From: Pseudomonadota bacterium
GTDB taxonomy: Bacteria > Pseudomonadota > Alphaproteobacteria > Sphingomonadales > Sphingomonadaceae
Direction of reading: 5' to 3'
DNA length: 64,000 nt
Assembly (NCBI GenBank): GCA_039818985.1
Contig: JBCBSU010000002.1
Location: 124,001 to 188,000 of the forward strand
The stretch's first letter is position 1, and every line of letters starts with the position of its first letter. Shown in pieces: positions 15,234 to 24,803 of this stretch. The notes beneath the pieces were generated by a model that was not told the DNA's origin, did not search any database, and saw only the letters and a program-made list of their open reading frames with translations. The position numbers were made by a program, and so were the translations under genes.

Positions 15234-16577
15234 GTGACAGCAACGGGTCTTTTCAGGGGAAGTGCAGTGGCCGGGCTGGCGTTGTGGGGCGCCGCTCCGG
15301 CCATGGCTGCGCCGACACTTGCCGCGCCGTCGGTCGAAGCGGTGGTCGACAAGGGCGATACCGCCTGGATGATGGTCGCCACAATACTGGTAATGGCAAT
15401 GATCATCCCGGGCCTGTCACTCTTCTATGGCGGACTGGTGCGCACCAAGAATATGCTCTCGGTGCTGACCCAGATCATCGCGGTGTCGTCGCTGGCGATG
15501 GTGCTGTGGGTGCTCTACGGCTATTCGATCACCTTTGGCGGCGATGGCGGTCTGTTCTATGACGGTTTTGACAAGGCGTTTCTCGCCAATGTCACCAAGG
15601 AAAGTCTGGCCGACACCTTTAGCGACAATTTCAAGATCCCCGAATATGTCTTTATCGCCTTCCAGATGACCTTTGTCGCGATCACCGTGTCGCTGGTGAT
15701 TGGCGGCATGGTCGAGCGGATGAAATTCTCGGCTTTGATGGTCTTTGCCGTCATCTGGCTCACTATCGTTTATTTCCCCATCGCGCATATGGTGTGGGAT
15801 GGCGACGGCTATATTCTCAACCGCTGGGAAGCGCTGGACTTTGCCGGTGGCACGGTGGTGCATATCAATGCCGGGGTCTCGGCACTGGTCGGCGCGCTGA
15901 TCGTCGGCAAGCGTATCGGCTATCAGAAAGATGCCATGGCGCCGCATTCGCTCAGCATGACGCTGATCGGCACCGGGCTGCTCTGGGTTGGCTGGTTCGG
16001 TTTCAACGCCGGATCGGCACTGGAGGCCAATGCCGACGCCGCGCTGGCGATGATCAACACCTTTGCGGCCACTGCAGGCGGTGTGCTGTTCTGGATGCTG
16101 ACCGAGCGCGTCCTCGGCCATAAGGGCTCGCTGCTCGGTGCCTGTTCAGGGGCGATTGCCGGGCTGGTGGCGATCACCCCGGCTGCGGGAAACAGCGGCC
16201 CTGCCGGTGCCATATTGCTCGGCGGACTGGCCTCGGTCATCTGCTGCTGGTTTGTGATGGTCGCCAAGCCGAAAATGGGCTTTGACGACAGCCTTGACGC
16301 CTTTGGCATCCATGGGCTGGGCGGCATTGTCGGCTCGGTCGGCGTCGCCGTGGTCAATCTGCAGCTGCTCGGCGGCCAGGGCGGCGCGGACTATGCCTTT
16401 GGCGACCAGTTTATGAAGCAGGTCGTGTCGGTCCTGATTGCGATTATCTGGGCCGGTGCCGGTTCGGCCATCGCCTTTATCATCGCCAGATACACTACCG
16501 GACTCAGGGTCGATGAAGACACCGAGCGCGAGGGTCTCGACCTCGGCGAACATGGAGAACGCGCTTATAATTATTGA
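15234..16577 (+). CDS. amtB: Ammonium transporter
   Basis: 447 aa from a GTG with AGGA about nine bases upstream. An N-terminal signal sequence ends near 'AMAAP', then eleven membrane segments. Amt signatures: 'GLSLFYGGLVRTKNMLSVL', the first pore histidine in 'GGTVVHINAGVSALVGALIVGKR' and 'FGIHGLGGIVGSVGVAVV' with the second. It imports ammonium across the inner membrane and is normally gated by PII (GlnK). No glnK is adjacent, so PII must be elsewhere. A sigma-54 promoter precedes it and a strong terminator follows. Confidence 0.96.
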   Translation: MTATGLFRGSAVAGLALWGAAPAMAAPTLAAPSVEAVVDKGDTAWMMVATILVMAMIIPGLSLFYGGLVRTKNMLSVLTQIIAVSSLAMVLWVLYGYSITFGGDGGLFYDGFDKAFLANVTKESLADTFSDNFKIPEYVFIAFQMTFVAITVSLVIGGMVERMKFSALMVFAVIWLTIVYFPIAHMVWDGDGYILNRWEALDFAGGTVVHINAGVSALVGALIVGKRIGYQKDAMAPHSLSMTLIGTGLLWVGWFGFNAGSALEANADAALAMINTFAATAGGVLFWMLTERVLGHKGSLLGACSGAIAGLVAITPAAGNSGPAGAILLGGLASVICCWFVMVAKPKMGFDDSLDAFGIHGLGGIVGSVGVAVVNLQLLGGQGGADYAFGDQFMKQVVSVLIAIIWAGAGSAIAFIIARYTTGLRVDEDTEREGLDLGEHGERAYNY

Positions 16578-16645
16578 CGATATTGGGCAGCGGCCGAAAG
16601 ACGCCACACCCCTCAACAGGTTCCTCCTGCGAACGATTGCAACTT

Positions 16646-16676
16646 GGCCGGGGCGGCAACGCTCCGGCCTTTTTTT
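16646..16676 (+). terminator. Intrinsic terminator of amtB
   Basis: GGCCGG (16646-16651) pairs with CCGGCC (16664-16669), 12-base loop, followed by seven T. It lies 69 bp after the amtB stop and reaches the stop codon of the convergent GMC gene. Confidence 0.9.
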
Positions 16677-18267
16677 ACGCCCGCATATCTTCTTTCATGA
16701 AATCCGCACAGCGTTCACCGATCATGATGCTCGGCGCATTGGTGTTGCCGCTCACCAGCCTCGGCATGATGCTGGCATCGGCAACATAAAGCCCTTCCAG
16801 GCCGCGGAATTTCAGCTGCGGTGTCAGTGGGTCATCGTCATTGGCACCCATGCGACAGGTGCCGACCGGGTGGTAGACGGTGTCGGCACGGTTGCGGATG
16901 ATCTCATCAAGCGCAGCATCATCATCCAGGTCGACCGGATAGCGATCACGCGGCCGATATTCGGCCAGCGCAGGCGATTCGAAGATGCGATACATGTTTC
17001 GCACTCCGGCACGCATCACCGCAATGTCGCGATCATCATCGAGGAAATTGGGATCGATGGCCGGGGCTGCCTTGGCGTCAGTGCTGGCCAGTCGCACCGT
17101 CCCCATGCTCTCCGGCCGCAACACACAGGCATGACAGCTGAAACCATGGCCGGGGGCCTTCTCGCGGCCATGGTCCTCCAGCATGGCGGGGACGAAATGA
17201 TATTGGATATCCGGCGCGGGAACATCGGGACGGGACCGGGTAAAGCCGCCCGACTCCGCATAAGGCGTGGTCAAGATGCCGGTGCGGTGGCGACGATGCT
17301 CGATCAGCGCTTTGCCCATGCGCATTGTCCCGGTCAGCGTATTGCCGAAACTGTCCTGACTTTCCGGCGTCTCAAAACTGGCGACATAATCGATATGGTC
17401 CTGCAAATGCGATCCGATATGCGGGTTGTCTTGCACGACACTCACACCATGCTGTTGCAGATGCTCAGCCGGACCGATGCCGGAAAGCTGCAATATATGC
17501 GGTGTGCCAAAGGCCCCGGCAGACAGCACCACCGCATGGCGCGCCCACAATGTCTCTTCACCAACGGCCTTTTTCAGCGTCACCCCCGTCACCCGGCCAT
17601 CACTGATTTCCAGCCGCGACACCAATGCACCGGTGCGGATATGCAGATTGGCTCGCTCGCGATGCGGCTCGATATAGGCGCGTGCCGCACTCCAGCGCTC
17701 ACCCTGTTTCTGGGTTACCTGATAAAAGCCATAGCCTTCCTGCTTTGCGCCGTTGAAATCCGGATTAAAGGGCAGTTGCAGCTCGCGCGCGGCCTCGACA
17801 AAGGCAGTGCTCAGCGGGTTCGGCCATTTCTGGTCACTGACAGACAGCGGTCCTTCACCGCCATGATAGTCATCGGCACCGCGGACATTGCTCTCGGCCT
17901 TGCGGAAATAGGGCAGCACATCCTCATAGGCCCAGCCGACACAGCCCAGCGTCGCCCAATTGTCATAATCCCAGCGATGTCCGCGAATATAGATCATGGC
18001 GTTAATCGCACTCGACCCGCCCAGACCGCGCCCGCGTGGCTGATAGCCTATGCGCCCGTTCAGCCCTTTTTGTGGCACCGTATCAAAGCGCCAATTGGTA
18101 TTTTTGGGCAGAAACGGCATCAGGCCCGGCGTCTTGACGCGCATGCCATTGTTGCGCCCGCCGGCCTCCAGTAAACAGACCCTCATATCGGGATCTTCAC
18201 TCAACCGCCCGGCCACCGCGCTGCCCGCGCTGCCGCCGCCGATGACGATCACGTCATATTCTGCCAT
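16675..18267 (-). CDS. GMC family FAD-dependent oxidoreductase (choline/alcohol dehydrogenase-like)
   Basis: 530 aa. N-terminal 'YDVIVIGGGSAGSAVAGRLSED' binds FAD; GMC signature 'GRGLGGSSAINAMIYIRGH'; C-terminal catalytic region 'YHPVGTCRMG' (active-site histidine) and 'VADASIMPRLVSGNTNAPSIMIGER'. It resembles choline dehydrogenase and AlkJ-type alcohol dehydrogenases; the substrate cannot be read from the sequence. It stands alone: a divergence gap of 62 bp separates it from a GNAT gene on the same strand and amtB converges on it. Confidence 0.93.
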   Translation of the reverse strand: MAEYDVIVIGGGSAGSAVAGRLSEDPDMRVCLLEAGGRNNGMRVKTPGLMPFLPKNTNWRFDTVPQKGLNGRIGYQPRGRGLGGSSAINAMIYIRGHRWDYDNWATLGCVGWAYEDVLPYFRKAESNVRGADDYHGGEGPLSVSDQKWPNPLSTAFVEAARELQLPFNPDFNGAKQEGYGFYQVTQKQGERWSAARAYIEPHRERANLHIRTGALVSRLEISDGRVTGVTLKKAVGEETLWARHAVVLSAGAFGTPHILQLSGIGPAEHLQQHGVSVVQDNPHIGSHLQDHIDYVASFETPESQDSFGNTLTGTMRMGKALIEHRRHRTGILTTPYAESGGFTRSRPDVPAPDIQYHFVPAMLEDHGREKAPGHGFSCHACVLRPESMGTVRLASTDAKAAPAIDPNFLDDDRDIAVMRAGVRNMYRIFESPALAEYRPRDRYPVDLDDDAALDEIIRNRADTVYHPVGTCRMGANDDDPLTPQLKFRGLEGLYVADASIMPRLVSGNTNAPSIMIGERCADFMKEDMRA

Positions 18268-18329
18268 CTTGCATCCTCTTTATTGCAACGGCGCAAGCCG
18301 ATGCGTTTAGCCCTTTGTTAATCGCCCGA

Positions 18330-18791
18330 TTAAACGAGCGCAATCCGCATGGTTACCGAACCCGCCCCGCTTTTGGTCAGTGTGAACCCGCATATATTGA
18401 AACCGCCACGCAAATTGGCGATGATCATTGCATTGTTGATACTGCGCGTCCGTGTCTCGACATGATGATAACCATGATCGTGCGCCCATTGATGCTGCGC
18501 TGTCATCAGCGCCGATGCAACGCCCCGCCGTCGTGCCGCAGGTGCGACGCCGCCGAGCCAGGAGTAGAGGAGCTGCGGTTCTCGGCGATAGCCGAGCTTG
18601 AAGCCCAGTGCCTCACCAGAATCATTTTCGGCCAGATGCAATATCGGATCGATCAGGCCCGGCAGGCGACCATCGAGATAGTCCGGGTCAAAATCATCAA
18701 AGGCCGCGACGCAGAGCGCCAATATGGTGTCGCGCCTGTCCTGCACCGCGCCTTTATGAAGGGCCTGGATTCGGACCGCGCTGGCAGCCAT
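18330..18791 (-). CDS. GNAT family N-acetyltransferase
   Basis: 153 aa. 'SWLGGVAPAARRRGVASALMTAQHQWA' is the V-x-P-x-x-R-x-x-G-x-A/G acetyl-CoA loop, followed by 'VETRTRSINNAMIIANLRGGFNICGF', the usual N-x-x-M/A-x-x-L-N/Y-x-x-x-GF pattern. The substrate is unknown. The ATG shares one base with the stop of the upstream desaturase (TAATG), so it is the last member of the long minus-strand run beginning with the ABC exporter. Confidence 0.88.
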   Translation of the reverse strand: MAASAVRIQALHKGAVQDRRDTILALCVAAFDDFDPDYLDGRLPGLIDPILHLAENDSGEALGFKLGYRREPQLLYSWLGGVAPAARRRGVASALMTAQHQWAHDHGYHHVETRTRSINNAMIIANLRGGFNICGFTLTKSGAGSVTMRIALV

Positions 18792-19738
18792 TATTCCGCC
18801 GGTTCCACCGCCGGGGGAAGCGCCTTTGCATCGCCCTTCTGTGCAGCATCCTCCCGCTCGGCCCGCCAGCGCGCCTTGATCGAGTCGCTGGTGAGGCGGC
18901 TGTTATCCGGGGTCCAGCCCGGTGGCCGGATGAGATAGGACAACCGCGCGCTCCAGCTCGGTGCTTGCCAGATATCCTGCGCCATGCCGATCCATTCATG
19001 GAACGCCGCCCACAGCACATTGAAACTGCCGAGCTGCTTGACGATGCCATAGCGAATCTCTTCCTCATCGGTCTCCGGCGTGAAAGAACCGAACATCTTG
19101 TCCCAGATGATGAAGACCCCGGCATAGTTGCTGTCGAGATAGCGCGGATTGGTGGCATGATGGACGCGATGGTGCGATGGGGTGTTCATCACCGCCTCGA
19201 ACCAGCGCGGCATTTTGTCGATCGCCTCGGTATGAATCCAGAACTGGTAGATCAGGTTGATGCCGCCACAAAATGCCACCAGCAGCGGGTGAAAGCCGAG
19301 CAGAAACATCGGCAGGCTGATGATGAAGCCCGGCGTCAGCGCGCCGGTCCAGGTCTGCCGCAGCGCGGTCGAGAGATTATAATGCTGGCTGCTATGATGG
19401 ATAACATGCGCCGCCCACATCCAGCGCATGCGATGGCCAAGGCGATGCTTCCAGTAATAGGCCAGATCGTCGAGCACAAACGCCACCGGCCAGGCCCACC
19501 AGACGAAACCGAAATCGAAGATGCGATATTCATAAACCGCAAAAGCGATGGCGAGAAAGAAGCCACCGGTGAGCAACCCGGCCACAGTGCTGCCAAGGCC
19601 GAGCATCAGTGAAGTGAAGGTATCCTGCGGATCATAGCTGTCGCGCGCCTTTGTCCGCACGACCCAGATTTCCAGCAGGATCGCCGCGATGAACAGCGGC
19701 ACCGCTATCTGTGTCGGATCGGGAAGATCGATTTCCAT
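18791..19738 (-). CDS. Sterol desaturase / fatty acid hydroxylase superfamily membrane enzyme
   Basis: 315 aa with four to five membrane segments and the family histidine clusters: 'KHRLGHRMRWMWAAHVIHHSSQHYN' and 'TPSHHRVHHATN'. These bind a di-iron centre; members hydroxylate or desaturate lipids, carotenoids or sterol-like compounds. The substrate here is unknown. The C-terminus is charged and soluble, ending 'ALPPAVEPAE'. A second, shorter member lies at 32602-33399. Confidence 0.88.
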   Translation of the reverse strand: MEIDLPDPTQIAVPLFIAAILLEIWVVRTKARDSYDPQDTFTSLMLGLGSTVAGLLTGGFFLAIAFAVYEYRIFDFGFVWWAWPVAFVLDDLAYYWKHRLGHRMRWMWAAHVIHHSSQHYNLSTALRQTWTGALTPGFIISLPMFLLGFHPLLVAFCGGINLIYQFWIHTEAIDKMPRWFEAVMNTPSHHRVHHATNPRYLDSNYAGVFIIWDKMFGSFTPETDEEEIRYGIVKQLGSFNVLWAAFHEWIGMAQDIWQAPSWSARLSYLIRPPGWTPDNSRLTSDSIKARWRAEREDAAQKGDAKALPPAVEPAE

Positions 19739-19755
19739 AGCCCGCTAATAGTCGC

Positions 19756-20139
19756 TTACAGCAATGTCAGCAAGCGTTGCTGGTTCGTCATGTCGAACTG
19801 CATGCGTACCCTGCCGAATTGCTTGTCACCGCTGCCAATGCACCAGACCGGCCCTTCCTGCTGCGCATCGATCGGCCGTTCGAGCAACCGGGCGGCGAAT
19901 TTCGACCCATGCCGCTTGACCACCACTACCCGGTTATCCGCATCCATCACCAGCGCCGCCTGGCCATCTTCGGACAATATCGCGTCCTTGGCAGTGAAGA
20001 ACGGAATGTTCTTTTCCGCCCAGTCGAGCGCATGCTGCCGGTTCTCCAGCCGCACCTCGCCCAGCCGCAGCCAGCGCACCAGCGCAGTGACCGCGATGAT
20101 CGTGATAAACGAGCCGATGATGATATAAAGCTGGGTCAT
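19756..20139 (-). CDS. Hypothetical single-pass membrane protein
   Basis: 127 aa from the ATG at 20139; a TTG two codons earlier is unlikely. One N-terminal membrane helix (about residues 3-22, 'LYIIIGSFITIIAVTALV') is followed by a soluble domain containing 'NIPFFTAKDAILSEDGQAALVMDADNRVVVVKRHGSKFAARLL' and 'VRMQFDMTNQQRLLTLL'. I do not recognise a characterised family. It lies 17 bp before the desaturase gene and 40 bp after the phosphatase-like gene on the same strand. Confidence 0.75.
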   Translation of the reverse strand: MTQLYIIIGSFITIIAVTALVRWLRLGEVRLENRQHALDWAEKNIPFFTAKDAILSEDGQAALVMDADNRVVVVKRHGSKFAARLLERPIDAQQEGPVWCIGSGDKQFGRVRMQFDMTNQQRLLTLL

Positions 20140-20179
20140 GGGCAATCAGTCTATGGGCAGCGGATGAACCACCGAATGA

Positions 20180-20755
20180 TCACTCGCTCGCCTTGCCCGA
20201 AAGCGCGTCGAGCATCGGGGTCAAGGGGCTGATATCATAGCCGGCATTGCCCGCCAGCCGCGCCAGTTCCGACGGAGCGACGCCCTGTTGCGCCCGGGCC
20301 AGCGACCATAAAAAGGTCGAGCGCGTGCCCGAGCGGCAATAGGCCAGCGTCTTGCCGTCCTCATGCCTCGTCAATGCGGTGTTCAGCGCCTCGATCTGCG
20401 GCGCCGAAAAGCCGGAATGGCCAACGGGAATCGCGACATAATCGATACCCGCTGCCTCGGCGGCTGCCTGTATCTCGGCACCGGCAGGCTGGTCCGGCGC
20501 TTCGCCATCGGGGCGGTTGTTGACGATCAGCGTCACCCCCTGTTCCTTGGCGGTGGCGATATCGGCGACGCTGATCTGCGGCGCGACAAGCATATCCGGG
20601 GTCAGGGTACGAAACATGGATGGATTCTCCGACTGGGGGGAAGGAACGGCAGCATCGCGATCCGCAGCCGGGGCCGCAACGGCGCGATCGGGCACCTCGT
20701 TACAGGCTGCGAGCACAGGCAAGGTCGAAAGGAAGAGGGCAGGAAGCCTGTTCAT
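20180..20755 (-). CDS. Lipoprotein with a TIGR01244/DUF442 (beta-lactamase-hydrolase-like) phosphatase domain
   Basis: 191 aa. The first 18 residues form a lipoprotein signal (lipobox LAAC, Cys18), then a P/A/D-rich linker to residue 46, then a TIGR01244 domain from MFRTLTP: 'GVTLIVNNRPDGEAPDQP' and active loop CRSGTRS (140-146). This domain is known as the N-terminal part of beta-lactamase-hydrolase-like sulfur proteins and is usually cytosolic. AAAGGAA sits six bases before the ATG at 20755, supporting the long form; GGAGAA before Met47 would allow a cytosolic short form. Confidence 0.8.
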   Translation of the reverse strand: MNRLPALFLSTLPVLAACNEVPDRAVAAPAADRDAAVPSPQSENPSMFRTLTPDMLVAPQISVADIATAKEQGVTLIVNNRPDGEAPDQPAGAEIQAAAEAAGIDYVAIPVGHSGFSAPQIEALNTALTRHEDGKTLAYCRSGTRSTFLWSLARAQQGVAPSELARLAGNAGYDISPLTPMLDALSGKASE

Positions 20756-20764
20756 GCATTTCCT

Positions 20765-21130
20765 TTAGGGCAATTCGATAGAATCTTCAAAATCTGAAAG
20801 TGCCTCGATAATTGCGGCATTATCACGATATCTCTGTCGCAGTCCGGCCAGTTCAGCATCGGTGCCGGTGCAGGTCTCGGCAATGCTCTGCTCCAGAAAC
20901 CGTGCCCGCTCGGCATCATAGGGCGGCTCGCCACGAAAATGGTCGCAACCCTGGCGCCGTACGATGAAACGGCGCACATCAGGGGGAATATTGGCGGCAA
21001 AGGAAGTGCCGAAATTATCGGTATCCGGACCTTGGTCGGCTGGCGCCATCGGCTTGGCATCAGGAGCAGGCGTGCAAGCGGGAAGCAATGCCACAGGAAC
21101 CAACAATGAAAGACCGACAATTCGCATCAT
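20765..21130 (-). CDS. Small lipoprotein of unknown function
   Basis: 121 aa. A signal with lipobox (LPAC, Cys19) is followed by a P/A/D-rich linker and a domain containing 'IPPDVRRFIVRRQGCDHFRGEPPYDAERARFLEQSIAETCTGTDAELAGLRQRY'. Two cysteines (in QGCDHF and ETCTG) could form a disulfide in the periplasm. I do not recognise a named family. It lies 7 bp after recQ and 9 bp before the phosphatase-like lipoprotein gene. Confidence 0.8.
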   Translation of the reverse strand: MMRIVGLSLLVPVALLPACTPAPDAKPMAPADQGPDTDNFGTSFAANIPPDVRRFIVRRQGCDHFRGEPPYDAERARFLEQSIAETCTGTDAELAGLRQRYRDNAAIIEALSDFEDSIELP

Positions 21131-21137
21131 TATATCC

Positions 21138-22919
21138 CTAGCCCGAATATTGCCGGATCACATCCAGAAACGCATCGCCATAGGCTTCAAGCTTCTTGGC
21201 ACCGACGCCCGATATCTCCGCCATTTCCACCGGCGATGCCGGGCGCTCGGCAGCGAATGCCCGCAGCACGCTGTCATGAAACACCACATAGGGCGGCACA
21301 TTGCGCGCATCAGCCAAGGCCTTGCGTTTGGCGCGCAGTGCATCGAACAGCGGATCGCCCACCGGATTGGGCGTTTGCGAGCGCCCGCGCGCAGGACGTT
21401 TTTTCTGCGGCGGTTCGGCAATCATCACCGGCTGTTCACCACGGAGCACCGGGCGAGCTGCCGGTCCAAGCGCCAACCCGCCATGATCTGTGGTAACCAG
21501 CATCTCATGCGCCATCAAAGTCCACATCACCGGACGCAGCAGCCGTGCTTCCTCAGCATCGACTATGCCGAACACAGACAGCCGGTCGTGACCGCGCGCC
21601 AAAACCTTGTCATCCTCGCGCCCGGTCAGCACCTTTTCCAGATGCATGATGCCGAAGCTCTGCCCGGTGCGATACACGGCGCTGAGCAGTTTGCGCGCCA
21701 TCTCGGTTGCATCGAGCACATTGGGGGGATTGTCGCAATTATCGCAATAGCCGCAAGGCCCGGGCGGATCTTCGCCGAAATGCCGCAGCAACACCATCCT
21801 GCGGCAGCCCGGAGCCTCTACCAGAGCCGCCAGCGCATTGAGCCGGGCCCGCTCGCTCGCCAGACGGCTTTCATCAACCTCGCCCAGCCTCTGCCTCGCT
21901 CTGGCAAAATCATCGGCGCCCCAGAACATCTGCGCCTCGGCAGGATCACCGTCGCGACCGGCACGGCCGGTTTCCTGATAATAGGCTTCAACCGATTTCG
22001 GCAACGCGGCGTGAACGACAAAGCGTACATCCGGCTTGTCTATACCCATGCCAAAGGCAATGGTGGCAACCATCACCATATCTTCCGACCGTACAAAATC
22101 GGCTTGCGTCCGGGCCCGTTCCTCTGGCGCCAGGCCAGCATGATAGACGCCAACAGAACGGCCCGTGGCTGCGATGTGTGCGGCAATCTTCTCGGTCTTT
22201 TTGCGGCTCGGCGCATAGACAATGCCCGCACCAGTATTGCGTGCAAGAAATGCTGTAATCTGGCTGCCAAGATTCTGGCGCGGAGTAGCAGCATAGTGAA
22301 TATTGGGCCGATCGAAACCGGCGAGTATCAGGCCATTGGCGGCAATGCCGAGCTGGCGCAATATATCCTCACGCGTGGTCTTGTCGGCGGTCGCTGTCAG
22401 CGCCAGCCGCGGCGCATCGGCAAACCGGTCGAGCAGCGGTCTGAGCAGGCGATAATCGGGGCGGAAATCATGGCCCCATTCGGAAACGCAATGCGCCTCA
22501 TCTATAGCGAACAGCGCAATATCGACAGCGCTCAGCAGATTCTGGAAACCGGCGCCAGTGGCCCGCTCGGGGGCAACATAAAGCAGGTCTAGATCCCCCG
22601 CACGCAAACGCTCCGCCGTGGCGGCATTGTCGCTGTCGGCCGATGTCATCGCTGCCGCCTTTATGCCCACAGCCCTGGCGGCACGGATCTGGTCATGCAT
22701 CAGCGCAATCAGCGGCGAAATAACAATGGCAGTCCCTGGACGCGCCAGCGCCGGCAGCTGATAGCAGAGCGATTTGCCCGCGCCTGTGGGCATCACCGCC
22801 AGCGTATGGCGTCCCTCAAGAACCCGGCGGATCACCGCCTCTTGCCGCCCGCGAAAGCCGGAAAAGCCAAAGGTCCGGCGCAATATCTCCTGCGGATTTA
22901 CAGCAGCAATGTCGGTCAT
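21138..22919 (-). CDS. recQ: ATP-dependent DNA helicase RecQ
   Basis: 593 aa, the usual RecQ size. Helicase motifs: 'VMPTGAGKSLCYQLPAL' (Walker A), DEAH in 'AIDEAHCVSEWGHDFRPDY', motif VI 'YYQETGRAGRDG'. The RQC zinc site is 'CRRMVLLRHFGE..CGYCDNC', and an HRDC domain closes the protein (about residues 515-593). RecQ unwinds 3'-tailed DNA in RecF-pathway repair. The ATG overlaps the stop of the upstream ABC exporter (ATGA). Confidence 0.96.
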   Translation of the reverse strand: MTDIAAVNPQEILRRTFGFSGFRGRQEAVIRRVLEGRHTLAVMPTGAGKSLCYQLPALARPGTAIVISPLIALMHDQIRAARAVGIKAAAMTSADSDNAATAERLRAGDLDLLYVAPERATGAGFQNLLSAVDIALFAIDEAHCVSEWGHDFRPDYRLLRPLLDRFADAPRLALTATADKTTREDILRQLGIAANGLILAGFDRPNIHYAATPRQNLGSQITAFLARNTGAGIVYAPSRKKTEKIAAHIAATGRSVGVYHAGLAPEERARTQADFVRSEDMVMVATIAFGMGIDKPDVRFVVHAALPKSVEAYYQETGRAGRDGDPAEAQMFWGADDFARARQRLGEVDESRLASERARLNALAALVEAPGCRRMVLLRHFGEDPPGPCGYCDNCDNPPNVLDATEMARKLLSAVYRTGQSFGIMHLEKVLTGREDDKVLARGHDRLSVFGIVDAEEARLLRPVMWTLMAHEMLVTTDHGGLALGPAARPVLRGEQPVMIAEPPQKKRPARGRSQTPNPVGDPLFDALRAKRKALADARNVPPYVVFHDSVLRAFAAERPASPVEMAEISGVGAKKLEAYGDAFLDVIRQYSG

Positions 22920-24745
22920 GATCTGACCGTCTCCATCTCACCCTGATCCGCAGAAGCATCAGCAGCCTGACGCGCCCACATTTCGGCATAAAGACCGTTT
23001 TTCGCAAGCAGCTGCTGGTGCGTGCCGCTCTCTGCGACCTTGCCCTGATCGAGCACGATGATCCGGTCGGCGTTGGTAACGGTCGACAGCCGGTGAGCGA
23101 TCACCAGCGTGGTGCGCTTTTTGGCGATATCGCGCAGCGTATCCAAGATCGCCTCTTCGGTGCGACTGTCGAGCGCGCTGGTGGCTTCATCAAGGATCAG
23201 GATCGGCGGGTTCTTGACCAGTGTCCGGGCAATGGCGACGCGCTGCTTCTCGCCGCCCGATAATTTGAGTCCGCGCTCGCCCACAGGCGTATCATAGCCC
23301 TGGGGCAGATCTTCTATAAAGTCTGCGATGGCCGCACCCTGCGCCGCCACCTTTACCGTCGCCTCACCGGCATCGCCATGACCATAGGCAATGTTATAGC
23401 CGATGCTGTCATTGAACAGCACCGTATCCTGCGGCACGATGCCAATAGCGGCACGCACCGAAGCCTGGGTGACATTGGCGACATTCTCGCCGCCAATCAT
23501 CACCGCGCCGCTTTTCGCATCATAGAAGCGGAACAGCAGCCGGGCGATGGTCGACTTGCCGGCGCCTGACGGCCCGACAATGGCCAGCGTTTCCCCGGCG
23601 GCGACTTCAAAACTCAGGCCGTTGAGGATGGTCCGGTCCTCATCATAGCCGAAGCAAACATTATCGAAGCGCACCGCGGTATCGGTGAGCGCCAGCGGCG
23701 GTGCTCCGGGCTTGTCGGTGACCTCCGCCTCGGTATCGATCAGCCGGAACATTGCCGCCATGTCGACCAGCCCCTGGCGGATGGTGCGATAGACCATGCC
23801 GAGCAGGTCGAGCGGCCGGAACAGCTGCAGCAAAAGCCCGTTGACCAGCACAAGATCGCCCACACTCAGCTGGCCGGTGGACCAGCCCCAGACGGTGAAC
23901 GCCATGGCGCCGCCCATCATCAGATTGGTAATGAAAGACTGACCGATATTGAGCAGCGCCAGGGAATTTTCCGATGTAACAGCGGCATCGGCATAGGCCC
24001 GGGTTGCAGTCTGATAGCGGGCGCTTTCGCGCTCCTCTGCACCGAAATATTTCACTGTCTCATAGTTCAGCAACGAGTCCACCGCCTTGGCCAAAGCCTC
24101 GCTGTCGAGATTGTTCATCTCGGCGCGCAGCTTGCTGCGCCATTCGGTTATGCGGCTGGTAAACACAATATAGCCCACAACCATCACCAGCGTTGCAACG
24201 ACCAAAGGCCAGCCGAAATTGATCCAGAAGATGACCAGCACCGCGGTCAGCTCGATGATCGTGGGGGCGATATTGAACAGCAGGAAATAGAGCATGATAT
24301 CGATGCTCTTGGTGCCGCGCTCTATGACCTTGGTGATCTCACCGGTGCGTCGCGCCAGATGAAAGCGCAGCGAAAGGCTGTGCAGCCGGACAAAGACATG
24401 CTCGGCCAGTTGCTGCGTTGCACGCTGGCCGACCCGCTCGAACACGATATTGCGGATATTGTCGGCCACCACTGCGCCGAAGCGCGCCACTGCGTACAGC
24501 CCGGCCAGCGCCATGATCACCAGCACCGCCGGTGGCGTATCGCCCGACATTGCATCGACCGCTGCCTTGTAGGCGAACGGCATGGACAGCACGATGGCCT
24601 TGCCGATCAGGATCAGTGCGAGCGCCGCGATGATCCGCAGCCGCAGCTCCGGTGCGTCCTTCGGCCAGAGATAGGGCAGAAAACGGCGGATTACGCTCCA
24701 GTCGGGCAGCGCGTCATTCTGGCTGGAGCTATCGGGTGGCATCAC
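22916..24745 (-). CDS. Atm1-type ABC exporter (fused permease and ATPase)
   Basis: 609 aa: about 320 residues of six-helix membrane domain, then an ATPase with 'VGPSGAGKST' (Walker A), 'LSGGEKQRVAIAR' (signature) and 'ILILDEATSALD' (Walker B). 'VIERGTKSIDIMLYFLLFNIAPTIIEL' and 'LLNYETVKYFGAEERE' are typical of the Atm1/ABCB7/HMT1 branch. The Novosphingobium member exports glutathione-linked metals and persulfides; the same type of role is likely here. It heads a long minus-strand run and is coupled to recQ, a pairing that looks more positional than functional. Confidence 0.92.
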   Translation of the reverse strand: MMPPDSSSQNDALPDWSVIRRFLPYLWPKDAPELRLRIIAALALILIGKAIVLSMPFAYKAAVDAMSGDTPPAVLVIMALAGLYAVARFGAVVADNIRNIVFERVGQRATQQLAEHVFVRLHSLSLRFHLARRTGEITKVIERGTKSIDIMLYFLLFNIAPTIIELTAVLVIFWINFGWPLVVATLVMVVGYIVFTSRITEWRSKLRAEMNNLDSEALAKAVDSLLNYETVKYFGAEERESARYQTATRAYADAAVTSENSLALLNIGQSFITNLMMGGAMAFTVWGWSTGQLSVGDLVLVNGLLLQLFRPLDLLGMVYRTIRQGLVDMAAMFRLIDTEAEVTDKPGAPPLALTDTAVRFDNVCFGYDEDRTILNGLSFEVAAGETLAIVGPSGAGKSTIARLLFRFYDAKSGAVMIGGENVANVTQASVRAAIGIVPQDTVLFNDSIGYNIAYGHGDAGEATVKVAAQGAAIADFIEDLPQGYDTPVGERGLKLSGGEKQRVAIARTLVKNPPILILDEATSALDSRTEEAILDTLRDIAKKRTTLVIAHRLSTVTNADRIIVLDQGKVAESGTHQQLLAKNGLYAEMWARQAADASADQGEMETVRS

Positions 24746-24803
24746 AGACAGAAATTAGGGTTAGTTGCACTGTATCGCAAGCCCGTCAGCACAGGCCTGA
24801 CGG

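Noticed and set aside
16438-18174. A 578-codon open frame antisense to the GMC oxidoreductase
   Set aside because: The GMC gene has all its motifs on the other strand; this frame has none.
20964-22592. A 542-codon open frame antisense to recQ
   Set aside because: RecQ motifs are complete on the minus strand.
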